This document shows positions 43,485 to 56,540 of a stretch of DNA of 64,000 nt, one piece after another; the stretch's first letter is position 1; every line of letters starts with the position of its first letter. The position numbers and the translations under genes are program-made. Below the pieces are notes generated by a model. It searched no databases, had not been told where the DNA came from, and worked only from the letters and a program-made list of their open reading frames with translations. The stretch lies in NCBI GenBank assembly GCA_014529385.2, contig CM043971.1, positions 90,449,840 to 90,513,839 on the forward strand, written 5' to 3'. This stretch comes from Adiantum capillus-veneris (Eukaryota > Streptophyta > Polypodiopsida > Polypodiales > Pteridaceae).

Positions 43485-43496
43485 TGGTATCAGAGC
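43485..43496 (+). promoter_or_regulatory. tRNA-iMet primer-binding site
   Basis: TGGTATCAGAGC, the standard plant LTR-retrotransposon primer site, two bases after the end of LTR copy B. Confidence 0.9.
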
Positions 43497-44417
43497 TTTG
43501 GCAGTGTTCTGTATCACTCAAGGAAAGAACCATAAGAACCACTAATTTATTTTTTCTTGTTGTGATCACACGGAACCCAAGTTCTCTTGGGCGTGTCGAT
43601 TCCTAATTGTTATTTCGAAGAGTGACAGGAAACCCAAGAAAAAAGGGCCTGTCCAGCCTCCCCTTGTGCCTCTTTTCACTCATTGAGAGCGGACCGTGCA
43701 CTTAACGGCTGGCCAATCGACGTGAGGTGGAAAAAAGCAACCTTGATGTGAGCGCAAGGCCACCAAGGGGTGAGCCCACGGAAAAGAGCAGAACTCGGGT
43801 GAAGAGAAGATCCTTCTCTAACATAGATTGCAAGCGAAAGAAGAACCGCTAGAACCTTAAGAACTCAAGAACCCACAGCACTAAAGGGCACGGGAGAAAA
43901 GAGATGGGATCCGTGGTGGGGGTCCAAAGGGGGAATCTTGAGGCGGATGGATGGCGGAAAAAAATGGGCGGTGATCGCAGGCTCGGAGACTCAAACCCGC
44001 GCGACCGCCATGAGAGCCCAATGCTTTAACCGCTACACCCGCGACGGGGAAGTTGACATATGGGCAAACCAAATAATGATAAATAAACTCAGACAGCCCC
44101 CCCTGCTTGTCCAAGTTTACTTTTTTGTGTCCTAGTTTACCTCGACATCCTACGGTTGCACACGTCTCGATCGCCGTGTCTTGACTTCGCTACCGTGGAT
44201 CCCACCGCTTGAGCTTCAAAAATTTCCCGTGCGCTTTAGTGCTGAGGCTCAAGAACCCCAAGAACAAAGACCCCCAAGAACCCAAGTTCCTTGTGAACTA
44301 AGAGCCCAAGACCACAAGAACCCAAGACTTCAGTGGATGGTCATCACTCAAAGCGGAATGGATACTTCGCTTGGAAATGATGAGCATGAGAGAGACGAAG
44401 AAGAATTTTCTCCACCA
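43497..44417. other. Leader remnants between inverted LTRs B and C
   Basis: No coding region. The phrase CAGCACTAAAG(G/C)GCACGGG followed by TGGGATCC occurs on the plus strand near 43878 and on the minus strand near 44247. Leader sequence from both LTR copies is therefore present in inverted orientation. Between them lies a tRNA-like sequence. Repeated CAAGAACCC words fill 44248-44330. Confidence 0.5.
43975..44044 (-). ncRNA. tRNA-like sequence (degenerate tRNA or SINE head)
   Basis: On the minus strand, 70 nt begin TCGCGGG and end CCTGCGA, which pair as a 7-bp acceptor stem with one G-T. An A-box-like TAGCGGTTAAAGCATTGG (44035-44018) and a B-box-like GGTTTGAGTCT (43997-43987) have tRNA spacing. 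A T7 run (43964-43958) follows 10 nt later, as a Pol III stop. The anticodon and T stems are poor, so it is not a working tRNA. A tRNA-derived SINE 5' part is an equally good explanation. Confidence 0.5.
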
Positions 44418-45635
44418 TGTAAGGTGCAATGGAATGAATGTTGAACTTCGCTCAAGATGAGTGCTCCAAACTATGCTCATGGGGTCCTTTTACTTACGGA
44501 AGGGAGAGCCTTCTGTTCCTTTAGTGAGAGAGTGCAATGGACACAAACAAAGTGAATGGACACTGTGAATGGAAGTGCATGAGACTGAGAGATAGAGAAG
44601 AGAATACGACACCAGAGACGTTGTAAAATCCTCCTCCAAAGGCCCCACGCTCTATGGCGAGAGTGGTCTACTTATGATTGCACAAATCTCTACAATGCTT
44701 GGACTTGCCGACGATGTCGACGACGATTAGGACGACGACGAGATGGGATGAAATCTGAAAATGCTAAGGGTTGAAATCTGTAAATCCTTATATGCTGAAT
44801 TTTGACTCTATGTCGATGGTGACGATCAAACGACGACGCGCTAAAAATGCAGATGCTGAAATCTGCGTTTTCCGGGCTGAAACTGCAAACTTTGATGGAT
44901 CCCACAGTGCGACGAGGAAGTGCTGCGGGAAGGTGAGATCTGCGAGGTTTGGGACTTGATCTGCGGTGTCTAAAGCCTGAAAATTAAAAACGCTAATCCT
45001 ATGGTTGATTCTGTCGCGATGATCTGCAAAAACGCTGAGGTTCATCTGCAAACCAAAAATGCTAGGGCTGAAAACTGACCTTGAGAGGAATTCTACTAAT
45101 GCTAGGGTTGATTTTCTGTCTACTACTGTCACCGAGAATCTGCAAGTGCAAAAACGTTGGCTGATCTGGTGCAAAAACGCTAGGCCTTCTGTTGAGAGAA
45201 AACGCAAGAGTTGTCGCGGGGGTCGGTCTTGCTAAGAAGTTGACTATTGAGCAAGGTGCTCCTGCTGCCTCTTCTGCCAGAAAGTGCTAGCTCTAGTTTG
45301 CTTATATATTATGTTAGCAAAATTGCCCTACCTACTTTCCAACAAAAGTCACTTAAAAATAATAAGTGAAAAATGTCAAAAATAGGAAAAATAGATCTAT
45401 GCACTATAAAAATGCTCCTGATGGATTCCAATGGATTTTGATGGGAATGCTAATGATCATGTTGTGTGCAACCAGAGGATATGCATCTACTCTAAGTGTC
45501 TGGACATGCATGGTCTGCGAACAGACTCACAAAAGTGCCAGATCACTTCCTATTTTAGACTAACTGAACTGAACTGAACCCTGATCATGCTGTAGCTTGT
45601 CCACGGACACATAGGGTTGGATGTGTCATGTGACA
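44418..45635 (-). repeat. LTR copy C (inverted)
   Basis: Minus strand TGTCACATGACACATCC (45635) to GCACCTTACA (44418), 1,218 bp, clearly the same family as A and B. On its upstream side a purine run marks it as a 3' LTR. On its downstream side the sequence TGGTGGAGAAAA stands where the primer site is in copy B. Confidence 0.8.
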
Positions 45636-45648
45636 TCTCCTCCTTTTC
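45636..45648 (-). promoter_or_regulatory. Polypurine tract before LTR copy C
   Basis: Minus strand GAAAAGGAGGAGA directly abuts the LTR start TGTCAC. This implies that interior sequence of the element lies to the right (45649 onward) on the minus strand. Confidence 0.6.
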
Positions 45649-45733
45649 AAAGTGAGGTACTGGTACTGAACTGTATGGCGTCAAGGGAGATCGCCAATAG
45701 CATCCGAAATCCTGGAAAGGACCCTTCGCTGGC

Positions 45734-46497
45734 CTACTCTGATGTGTGGGTCGTGCAATACTTGAACTTCATAAAGGTCGGCAATGCTTGCTTCTTTGGG
45801 CCACGCTGAAAGCGACACAAAGTCTTCTGTGGCTCCTTCAATGCTTCAACTTTGGCTAGAGTCATGCTTCTTCCTTCTTCAAGAATCTCCATGGTTGAAC
45901 TTCCTAAAACCACTTCTAACACAAAAACATGAACATACCTTTTCCATGTAAAGTGACTGGAAACAATCTAATCTTCTTAAAAGACTGTGCATGCAATATA
46001 GATGAACATAGAGACGGAATGCCAAACCGTTCATTAAACACATGCAAACAATGAGGTCGAATCTTGTCGTGCTGATCTAAATCAATCAACTGTGGAAAAA
46101 CACAATGGAAATGCCCATGCTTGGTGCTCATACTTTTATGTGCTCTTTCTACAACTGTGTCGTGCCAAGGAAGAGACATGGAATGTGACTTCCTTGAATG
46201 CATACCTTTCAGCTTTTCATGAATAATCCGCATACATCCGTGCTCATTTATGAGTGAAACGTGCTCAGCATACAATATGTCATGCCTAGTAAAAGGGATC
46301 ACATAAAGACGTTGACTAAAATACAGGAAACAATCACGAATGAAACACTCGTACAATGCGTGGTGAATAATCATGCGAACACATAATACTTCCTGTGAGG
46401 GTTCTTGAGACTTAGGCTCGAGAGCCAAGATCGGTTCACCTTTCTTATGATGAAACTTTCGGATCGCATCATGAAGGAGGTGTCCACTGAGAAGCAT
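45734..46497 (-). CDS. Uncharacterised minus-strand ORFs upstream of LTR copy C
   Basis: Two adjacent frames, 46497-45916 (193 codons, MLLSGHLLHDAIRKFHHKKG) and 45922-45734 (62 codons), overlap by seven bases and point towards the polypurine tract and LTR C. The first is rich in histidine and basic residues (AHKSMSTKHGHFHCVFPQLI). I recognise no domain. Position suggests a protein of the LTR-C element, but the first 90 bp overlap a copia-type gag relic on the other strand, so part of it may be a chance frame. Confidence 0.3.
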
Positions 46498-46905
46498 GTC
46501 ATCCTTTATGGAGGTGGATCCTTGATCAGTTTGAGAAGAAATCCTTTGCCCGACAGATCACACTTGAGCGGGAGCTCTACACCCTCCAGTTCAAAGATTT
46601 CAACTCCTTTGATGGGTTGACCTACCGCATGCGGGAGCTATGGGATGACCTTGTCCAAGCCGGAGGCGACATGATCTCGGCGAGGATGTCACGGTTACTG
46701 TTGTTCAAGCTTTCGTAAGGATTTGATCCCTACTTTCAGAGCCTGCTCACATCTGGACGCACTTCAATCCCACTTTGGGATGAGGTCCTCCCTTCCCTTT
46801 GAGAGATCGAGGGGCACTCCACTTTCAGATCCTTAGGTGCCGTTGATGCAGATGGGGCACTCATTGCTCATAAGGTGCAGAAGCGGTTTATATGCTTAGG
46901 GTAGT
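46405..46905 (+). pseudogene. Ty1/copia-type gag (UBN2-like) relic
   Basis: Plus strand: MKLSDRIMKEVSTEK, a shift, then LDQFEKKSFARQITLEREL, LRFK-like LQFKDFNSFDGLTYRMREL and DDLVQAGGDMISARM. These match the pattern of copia Gag (UBN2): LSDxI...LYxLxxxxxxxxxxxxxxFxxLxxxL. Stops follow near 46719, 46801 and 46903. The end continues as GFDPYFQSLLTSGRTSIPLW. No pol follows. Confidence 0.6.
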
Positions 46906-47528
<623 letters not shown>

Positions 47529-47864
47529 AACATAACACTACTTCCTTGTTGCAAAATTTTGTATTTTTTTGTATTCTTACTTGTATTTTTGAGCAGCCTG
47601 GAGGATGAAAGCATACTGGTTGTAGCTTTCTTAGCAAGCAGAGGAGGTCTTAGAGCCATCAGCAAAAGGGTGACGAGAGGTTACCCATCAGTAAAAAACT
47701 TAACTACCTCTACATTGGTGAGCAAAAGGGTATGTTGTTCGTGTTCACCAAGTCGATTCTAAAATGCTAAGAATTGCATTCATTTAAGAGTTGTGGCTTG
47801 AATTTTCAATTTTATAGTTTTCACTTTTTCTCTTATATGACTGTACTCTTTTGTAGCTTCTCTA

Positions 47865-50800
47865 ATGGTGGCATTTATATCTAAACAAGGTTTTTGTGCA
47901 ATACCAATTAGGTCACACACTTGTCAGTTAATGGCATCGTTCTTCAAAATCCAAGTTATAAATGATGATAATGATGAAGATCTTGGTCTTGTAAGACTAA
48001 AAGTTGATAAAGGTGAGCCCAATTTTGCGGATGTTCATGAGCAAATTGAGGGAGATGAGATTGTGGCTGGATGCTTTGACTTCATTGAGGAGAACTATAT
48101 TTTAAAGAAACGACAAGAAGAGCGATGGACACTCAACAATAAGGTTCAAGTTCGCATCAAAAGATGTGCTGAAATCACTCAAGAGACTACTTCTTCAAAT
48201 AAGCGCAGATGCTTAGGTGACATTGCTGAAGAGATCTCACTACCAAACTTGCAAGCACATTACTAAGCGCAACCGTTCTTGAGCAGTGGAAAAATGAATG
48301 CACTAGAAAGAGGATCGCCCAAGAGATCTCACTACCAAACTTGCAAGCACATTACTAAGCGCAACCGTTCTTGAGCAGTGGAAAAATGAATGCACTAGAA
48401 TAAGACAAAAATTGAAAGAATTGAAGGTCTCAAGGGATGACAGGTTTGAACTCCATAGTGAAGACTTCAATGGGCAACCGCAAGTACAAATTTGGTGTTA
48501 TGAATGTGGATGTTTGTATGGGAAAGGTTCAGTTGAAGGAAAGCATGATGCTTATAATTGTCTTTCTAATTTCATGAGGACCCATATCTTGGAGAGTAAT
48601 AGACATGAGAAAAACTATTTGGCATTTTGTGGACTTAGAAAAGATTCCACACAAGGTGTACCGGCTGGGCAACAACAAGATGATAAAGAACAAATTGACG
48701 CTGCAATAGAGAAGCTGAATTCTTTGATGGCGGTAAATGAAGGTAATCAACATCTCTTGTTTACTTGAATGTGACAAGCTCATTGATTTATCTTCTTGTT
48801 CTAGCTGTATGGATCTCCATTGCATGCAAGTTGGGACTTTGAAATTGTTACATCCACATTGCATGACTTTAAAGACAAAAGTTTTGTTCGTGTGAGATGC
48901 AAGTATGATGGTACATGGCTGCGTTTGTGCCCTCCACGGTCAGACTTGTCTACTCTACTTACCGAGCACACAAAGTCAATATAGCACACAAAGGCACTCA
49001 TGAAGAAGGAGCAGAAAGTCATCCCAACACTCAAAGGATTACATGGACATCCTCGAAAGAACAAAGAGCATGATCCAAAGCAAACTTCTTTGAGCAAGTT
49101 TGTGGTTCTAGAAAGCTTGGAAGTTCAAATCAAGGTGATGCCTCTTTTTCTTCTGGTAACCATGCAGAAAGTGAGAGTTCAGTCTTAAGTTTGAAACTTT
49201 TATGCTAGGGTTTGTGGATCCATGACATCAAAGTGAACAACAAGAGTGATAGTTTGAAGCCTTTGTTAGATGATCAATGTGGCGGTAAGCTTTGGTTTGC
49301 AGAGCCTTCCACAAAGGCCAACCTTTCGTGATGGAAATTCTATTTTTTGCATAGATGGTTGCTTTCGTCATAGCCCATGTGTTTCTAGTAGCGGGCTTCC
49401 CTTTGAAGGCTTTTCATGTGACCATTTAAAGGGCATACCTAAGCTTCCAAACTTTAGAATGAGGTTGTATAGAGAGAAAATGGCATCAAAAAAGAGAGGT
49501 AGTAGAGGAACTGATTATGGAAGGAGACTAGATTATCTCACTAGAAAAGAGCTCAGACAAGCAACGCTTTTTGCTAAAAAGCATGCCAGAGATCTCACCC
49601 TTAAACTTTGGTGGGCAAAGTCACAGGTTGCTATTATTTTTGTGCGAATACGCACATTACGGGAAGAAAATATGGAGTATATCAATAGAAAGGACATAAA
49701 GAGATTTTGTAACAACATAATAGAAGCCCATAGGCTAGGGAAGTTTGGTGGTAAGCCTGCTCTATGGGACTTTCTTCAAGATGTGGCCCAAAATATGCTA
49801 AGAGCAAAGGAAGGAAAAAGATATAGTGCAAATACAAAGGCTCTGTTTGAAGTTGCAAAGATGTGGGGTGGACCAAGGTTGCATGATTTCCTTGCCAGAA
49901 ACCTTATAGACCCTTCACATTCAACAACAAAGAGAGGCCATAGACTTGCCACACAATTCTTGCCAGGCATTTAAGGTCATATGTTTGATGCCATGCTGAA
50001 ATCTATCAAAAGGAGAAAGAAAAGCATGGAATTATGTCACTTGTTCCTTTCACTTTGGTAGAGGATGAGACCGTCATAAAGAAGAGAATAAGGTAAAGTC
50101 AAAACCTTGGAATAAAGGGTTCTTTGAACTTGAAACAGAAGTCTCATTACTAATGTTTTCAACATCTAAATGTAGGTGGAAATCCAAAAGATGACACCCT
50201 CATTGGATTTGATGGACACAAAGTTGAGGACCATGAATGTGGAACTTCAAACATCAAAGATGGAGTTGGGAAGGTTGGCTATGAGATGATTATCAAATCA
50301 TTTAAGAATCATGTCATCGGTGGTTATGCACATGTTTTTGTGGCAAACCCGCTTCATGAAGCTCTATCATGACTTGTTTTGGTGGCTCATTCCACTTGCA
50401 ACCGATTTAATGCACATTATGTTCACAAGCAATGGGCTGAAATCTCGAGCTTGTGGGATGAGAAGCTAAATCCTACAATTGGCCCAATTATTTGGCATGC
50501 CTCTAATGGTGATAGTTGTCAAAGAGCGTTGATGTTGGCTAATTATGTTCATAAGAATGGAACTAGATTCCAGATCGAATGGGATGGGTGGCCTCTTTCA
50601 GCCAAAATGAAGGATGGAGATGTTTTGGGCATCCACGATCAGGACTTTGTACACAATGGAAAGAAGCTTGTCAATGTTCCTAATAAGCCAAAGCGGCAGC
50701 TAGCTCTTGGTGCCTTGAATCATGTCACCATTGTGTATGATTCTTTTCTTGTTGACAAGCATATGCTTAAGGAAGTGGATATCAAGCGAGAGGATGGTCA

Positions 50801-52282
50801 AAATTGGGCCGCACCTCAAAGAATATGTAGCAGACAAGTGCAACAGTGTTTGGGAAAGCTAGCAAACAGTGGCCAACATAGGCAAGAGCGTAGTATTATA
50901 GGGACACGTGCCTATCTTGAAATTGTTGGAGACTACATTGACATCTGTTTATCTCCTCACCTAAACTTGGGAGAGAGAGTCCATTCAGCAGCCAAAGTGG
51001 CTTTTTTCTTCCAGAGTTGGAGATCTTGGATACAACATCATCCAAAATATACACTTTCAACAAATTTTATCAGTAAAGAGACATTTTTGGATGTACAAGT
51101 CTCATGCCACTTTGCGGTTTTGCTTATCAAATATTGTAGAGACTTTCACTCAAACTTCAGGTGTCCTTTGCATCTCACCGGCTCAGTTGCAGCTGAAATA
51201 TTCTTCAGCAAAGTTGGGAGCATGGTTGGGCAAGAGCGTACTTACAACTTGATGGACATGATACATACGATAAGAATCTTGAATAGGCTTGCACATTTTG
51301 AATGCAAAGATGATGGTGTGGCATTCACAAGAGCTCACAAGAATCAAGAGCACATATGGAGGGAGTTAAATCTCATAGAAGGCATGCAAGAGGCAAACTT
51401 AGGTGATTACACATGCATTTCAAACGATGAAAAGGTCATTGCTACTTTACAAAGAGCATTGGAAAGTGCCCATAAACTTTTCGCTCACTTGCACGTGAGG
51501 CCAAAAGGAAAAGAAGACCAAAAATGGTGGTTCCAGCCTTGGTCAACTAGAGTCTTTGATGCATATGCAAACTCAAATCTGCAAGACTCGGACATAGATG
51601 AAGAATATCCTACTTCCATGGATCTTGAAGTATTTCTAGATGAAGATGTTGCTACAAGTGAGTTCAGGCATATTATTGACTCTGTTCTAGATGAGGAAGA
51701 AGAGATAAGTCCTATTGTTGAAGTCGAAGACAACAAGTTTCTATTCAAGTCTACACTAGTGAGTCAGCTCAATAGCAACCCAACACTCTCTAAAGATAGA
51801 CTTACAAGAGTATGACAAGGAGTTTACTATGCCAAAGAAGAAGAAAGGAATCATGCAAGGATGGGTGAAAACTTATTTGGTATTGGTTCTGATTGTGCCG
51901 TGTTCTTTCAAGAACAAACATGCATGGGAAGGTGACAAGGTCAGGCTGCAAGCCAAGAACCTCCGGAGGCAAGAAGAAATTTGAAAACAAATGGTACTTG
52001 GGACGAGTTCAAAAGATGAGGAGAATGGTTGGTGGTGCATGTGTGGAATACAAGAGAGGATTCAGCCTTTTGGATAGACCTTCGGGGGTTGAGGTTCAAC
52101 TCGGATGGTATCAAAAAACTAAAGGGACTAGGTGCTTTACATATGACTTGACAGATTTGGATATGGTGAGCATTGATTGCATTATCGCACTCGCAAACCT
52201 TACATATGATTTTGGAAACAACAAATATGAACTTGATGAGAATGATTGGAAGGTCTTCAATGATTTTGTGAGAGACCACTAG
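47865..52282 (+). pseudogene. Large transposase-like gene, intron-bearing, decayed
   Basis: Coding blocks in order: an acidic N-terminal part (47940-48260), a helical block with a zinc-like cluster CYECGCLYGKG...H-x6-H (48412-48732), DFKDKSFVRVRCKYDGTW (48805-49134), FCIDGCFRHSPCVSSSG with a basic core (49270-49971), SLVPFTLVEDETVIKKRI (about 50035-50092), the main domain (50176-51815) and a C-terminal block (51870-52282, KWYLGRVQKMRR). Introns with GT-AG ends and phase 0 are likely at 48733-48804 and 49135-49208; another at 50093-50175 is out of phase. The main domain has an RNase H-like transposase look: IGFDGHKVED, IIWHASNGDS, LNLGERVHSAAKVAFFFQSW and LTGSVAAEIFF (candidate last acidic residue). 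Stops at 48979 and 50371, and a 92-bp duplication, kill it. I cannot name the family. Confidence 0.6.
48231..48400 (+). repeat. 92-bp tandem duplication inside the transposase-like gene
   Basis: GAGATCTCACTACCAAAC through GCACTAGAA occurs at 48231-48308 and again at 48323-48400 with no visible change. It adds 92 bp, not a multiple of three, so it shifts the frame. The identity of the copies makes it a recent event. Confidence 0.9.
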
Positions 52283-52540
52283 GGATAAGCAAGGTGTAAT
52301 TTACTGTTTTCTTGGTTGGTGAGCTTTAGTATATGTAATTGTTAAAATTCCCATGTGTATGATCTGATTTTTTCTCTATCATTTGCAGGAGTTTGAGTCG
52401 CAAGGAGGAGCTGATTGACTACTTTTTGCTCCATTACATGCTAGAATGGATTGATATAGAGTCATTCAAAGTTATGCTTTTATATATTCCTATCTGCATC
52501 GTTTCAATGTCCTTTTATCGCAATTTATCTCATATGGTTT

Positions 52541-55150
52541 TGGAGCGCGTTTTTTCTAGGATTTGTGCGACATGGCTGTGGTGAAGAATCTCTCGGATGT
52601 TTCCATCTGATGCTAATTGAGCTAGCTCTTGGATGTTCCCATCTTGTATGCAAGCTGCTCAAAAGTTCTTGATATGGATGCTGATGAGCTTGATGCAGAT
52701 GCGCTTGGCCGCACCTCCGTTTGTGAAAAAGTGGAGCTGGGGGAAATGAAAACCATGGAGCTCTGTTTCGGAGGAAAGGATCTACCAGTGAATAGCAAAA
52801 TTAGCTGCTTTATCTCAAGTATTTAGTGCAACATGTAGTCGTTTGGAGTGGTTTTTTCTAGGATATGTACGACATGGCTGTGGTGAAGAAGCTCTCAGAC
52901 ATTTTCAGCAGATGCTATTTGACCAGCTCTCGGATGTTTCCATCTTTGATGCAAGTTGTTTAAAAGTTCTTGATATGGATGCTGATGAGCTTGATGTAGA
53001 TGCGCTTGGCCTAAACTTCATTTGTGAAGAAGTGGAGCTAGAGTAGTGAAAATGGTGGACTCTGTTTCGGAGGAAAGGATTCACTAGCATGTAGTCAATT
53101 GGAGCGCGTGTTTTCTAGGTTATGCATGACATGGCTGTGGTGAAGAAGCTCTTGGCGTTTATCTATGGGCCTGGTGGCAAAGATCTACAGATTGGGCTTT
53201 ATGAATGGTCTCTTTCAATGTAATCGTCTTTTTGCCTTGATATTTCTATCTCAACTCCATGCAACCCGGTCCATGTTTGCTTCTATCACTGTGAACGTTT
53301 CTTCCTCCTTTTATTCTTCTTCTGGAGCTGATCCTTCTCTGTCTGGTATCTTTTATTCTTGTTCTGGAGCTACTCCTTCTCTCACTTTAGTATCATTATA
53401 GAAGGTACAAGTAAAGTTCTTCGTAGAGTAATACACGTGCTTACATACTTTATAGGTGATTTTCTTGTGTTGGTGCTTTTCATGTGAGGCTCTTTCTCTT
53501 GCCTAGAGAATGTCATCCCACACAAACATGTGTATGTGCTTCTGCATGTGTGCTGTGTGTTCATGCTCTTAAGTGTGCGTGTTTTAGATGGGGTGCATGG
53601 CTGGGAAAAATGAGGAGGATAGGCCTAGCAAAGGCCAGCTAATGGACTGTTTTGGCTTGGATTGTAGGAACATGACTTGCTTGACGTTGCTTTGGTTGAC
53701 TTGTATGCCATATGTGGCATCCTAGAAAAGCATAAGGAGTGATTCATGAGGTTCCAATTTGGAATAGTCGTCTCACTTGGAGCATGTTGATTACAGATTA
53801 TGCTTAAAATAGCTCTGGCAACAAGCTCTAATCAGCTCTAAGTGTGTCATGAGCTTCCAATCTGGAATAGTCTCACTTGGAGCGTGTTGATTACAGATTA
53901 TGCTCAAAATAGCTGTGGAAAGCAAGCTCTAAAAACCTCTAAGTTGTTGTCGGTATATGCAAAGTGAAGGCATTTCTTCTGTCACCTATCCTTTTCGTGC
54001 ACCTTGAATCCTTGTTGCATAACATGAGACATTGCCGTTGGTAGATTGGGTTGTAATCAGTTGAATTGTACTACACATTATGAAGAGTACTACACTCTTG
54101 TATGAAACATCATCTCTTTGAACATGTTGATTGCACGGTATACCGCACATGAATTTGGCAGCAAGATTTTGGTGGTTGTTTTCAACAATTGGGAAGTCAA
54201 TGCTCGCAAGAGGGTCACATGGGTGAGAGAAATACTCGACATGAGATTCCTAGTTAGGGGGTTGTTACAAAGACATGTCCACAAGATTCCTAGTTAGGGG
54301 GCTGTTATAGAGACATGTCTCTCATTGGCAATGCTTTGGGTCGACATGTACGACAAATGTGATGTCTTTGCATAAGCTAGAAAAGTTCTTGACAACTTTC
54401 TTGATTGCCAGGGATGCTGTCTCTCGGAACATGCTGCTAATTGCAAGATTTTCCCAAAATTTGGAGCGCATCTTTTCTAGGATATGCGCAACATTGTTGT
54501 GGTAAAGAAGCTCTGAATTGTTTCCACCTCCTTTCACCAGTCGTGTTGCTACATATGCATGCACCTTGAAGGCCTTTGACATATATAACATCATGAAACT
54601 GTTAGTTATGGGTTATCGTAGAACCATGTCTAGCTTGGTTCTACCTTGGTTGACATGTATCCCAAATGGCACGTCCTCTATAAAGCAAAACACATTCTTG
54701 ATGAGCTTCCTATCTAGGATGTCATTACTTGGGAGCGTATTGATAAAAACTATGCCCACAAAATTGTGGCAAACCAAGCTTTGCTTGTTTTCACTAGATA
54801 CAAAGCGAGGTGTCTTGCTAAACTAAGCATCATGGAATGTACTTATAAGGATGTTTTGAACAAGGGTTGGTTGAGAAAAAGTAGTTCCCCCATAGAAATT
54901 ACTTTTTCTAGTGTGCTCAATGGATGTACTTACTAGGGTCTAGTGGATGATGGCCAAATCCTTTTTGATAGCATCAGGCAACATCATGGCAACATATTGG
55001 ATGAGCACTACGCTTGCATGGTTGATCTTTTTTAGCATGCTATCACATATATGTGCAGCTTGAAGGAATGTGGCAATGTGCCTTATTGGAAGATATGCCA
55101 CTATCTTAACTTTTTTGGTCTATTAGATCAGCCTCTTGCATTTTCTAAAT
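52541..55150 (+). pseudogene. Pentatricopeptide-repeat (PPR) gene relic with repeated fragments
   Basis: Frame pieces match PPR motifs of the P-L-S type: FVRHGCGEESLGCFHLML (52559), LGYVRHGCGEEALRHFQQML (52858), VLITDYAQNSCGKQALK (53888), AKHILDELPI with NYAHKIVANQALLVFT (about 54670-54800) and ITFSSVLNGCTY then LVDDGQILFDSIRQHHG (54897-54990), ending EHYACMVDLF (55000). This last part is the usual end before an E/DYW tail. The fragment starting TGGAGYG appears at 52541, 52843, 53100 and 54462. PPR proteins bind organelle RNA. Frameshifts and stops are many, so this is dead. Confidence 0.7.
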
Positions 55151-55158
55151 ATCATATT

Positions 55159-56003
<845 letters not shown>

Positions 56004-56540
56004 TCATAAAGTTTTTGTTATTATGTTTTGTGACCCTTTCAAGTGCATTTTAAGAAAAAAAGTAACTCTTAATGAAGGGAATTTATAACTCTTAAGTATC
56101 GTAAGATTGGCTATCTCACTTTTTCCATCCGTTTGTGGGTGATAGGCCAAAGAGAAATTCAATCTTGTTCCTAGATTTTCAAAGAGACCTTTCCAGAAAT
56201 TACTGGTCATTCTAGGATCTCTATCTGACACGATGGATGTTGGTAATCCATGGTGTTTGAAAATTTGCGATAATAAGAGATTTGCCATTTGGTGTGCCTT
56301 AATAGTCTTTTTGACGGGAATAAAGTGTGCTTGCTTGCTAAACCTGTTGACTATTGTCCATATTCCCGTATTTCCGTGGATAGACTTGGGTAATCCAAAG
56401 AAGAAATCTATGGATATACTCTCCCATGGTGAATTTGGGATAAGCAATGGCTGGAGTAATTCAGGTTGCTTCCCTCTGTCATACTTGGTGTTTTGGCATA
56501 CTACACATTTTGAAACATACTCTTGTATGTCCACTTTCAT
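56004..56540 (-). pseudogene. Gypsy-4 integrase (truncated)
   Basis: 178-codon frame: YVSKCVVCQNTKYDRGKQPE closes the zinc site, SISIDFFFGLPKSIHG gives the first aspartate, IVSDRDPRMTSNFWKGLF the second, and YHPQTDGKSEIANLT the glutamate, so the D,D,E triad is kept. After SEIANLT the sequence no longer matches integrase (about 56090), so the C-terminal half is deleted. The N-terminal histidines fall in the frame 56697-56541 after a shift. Confidence 0.8.
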
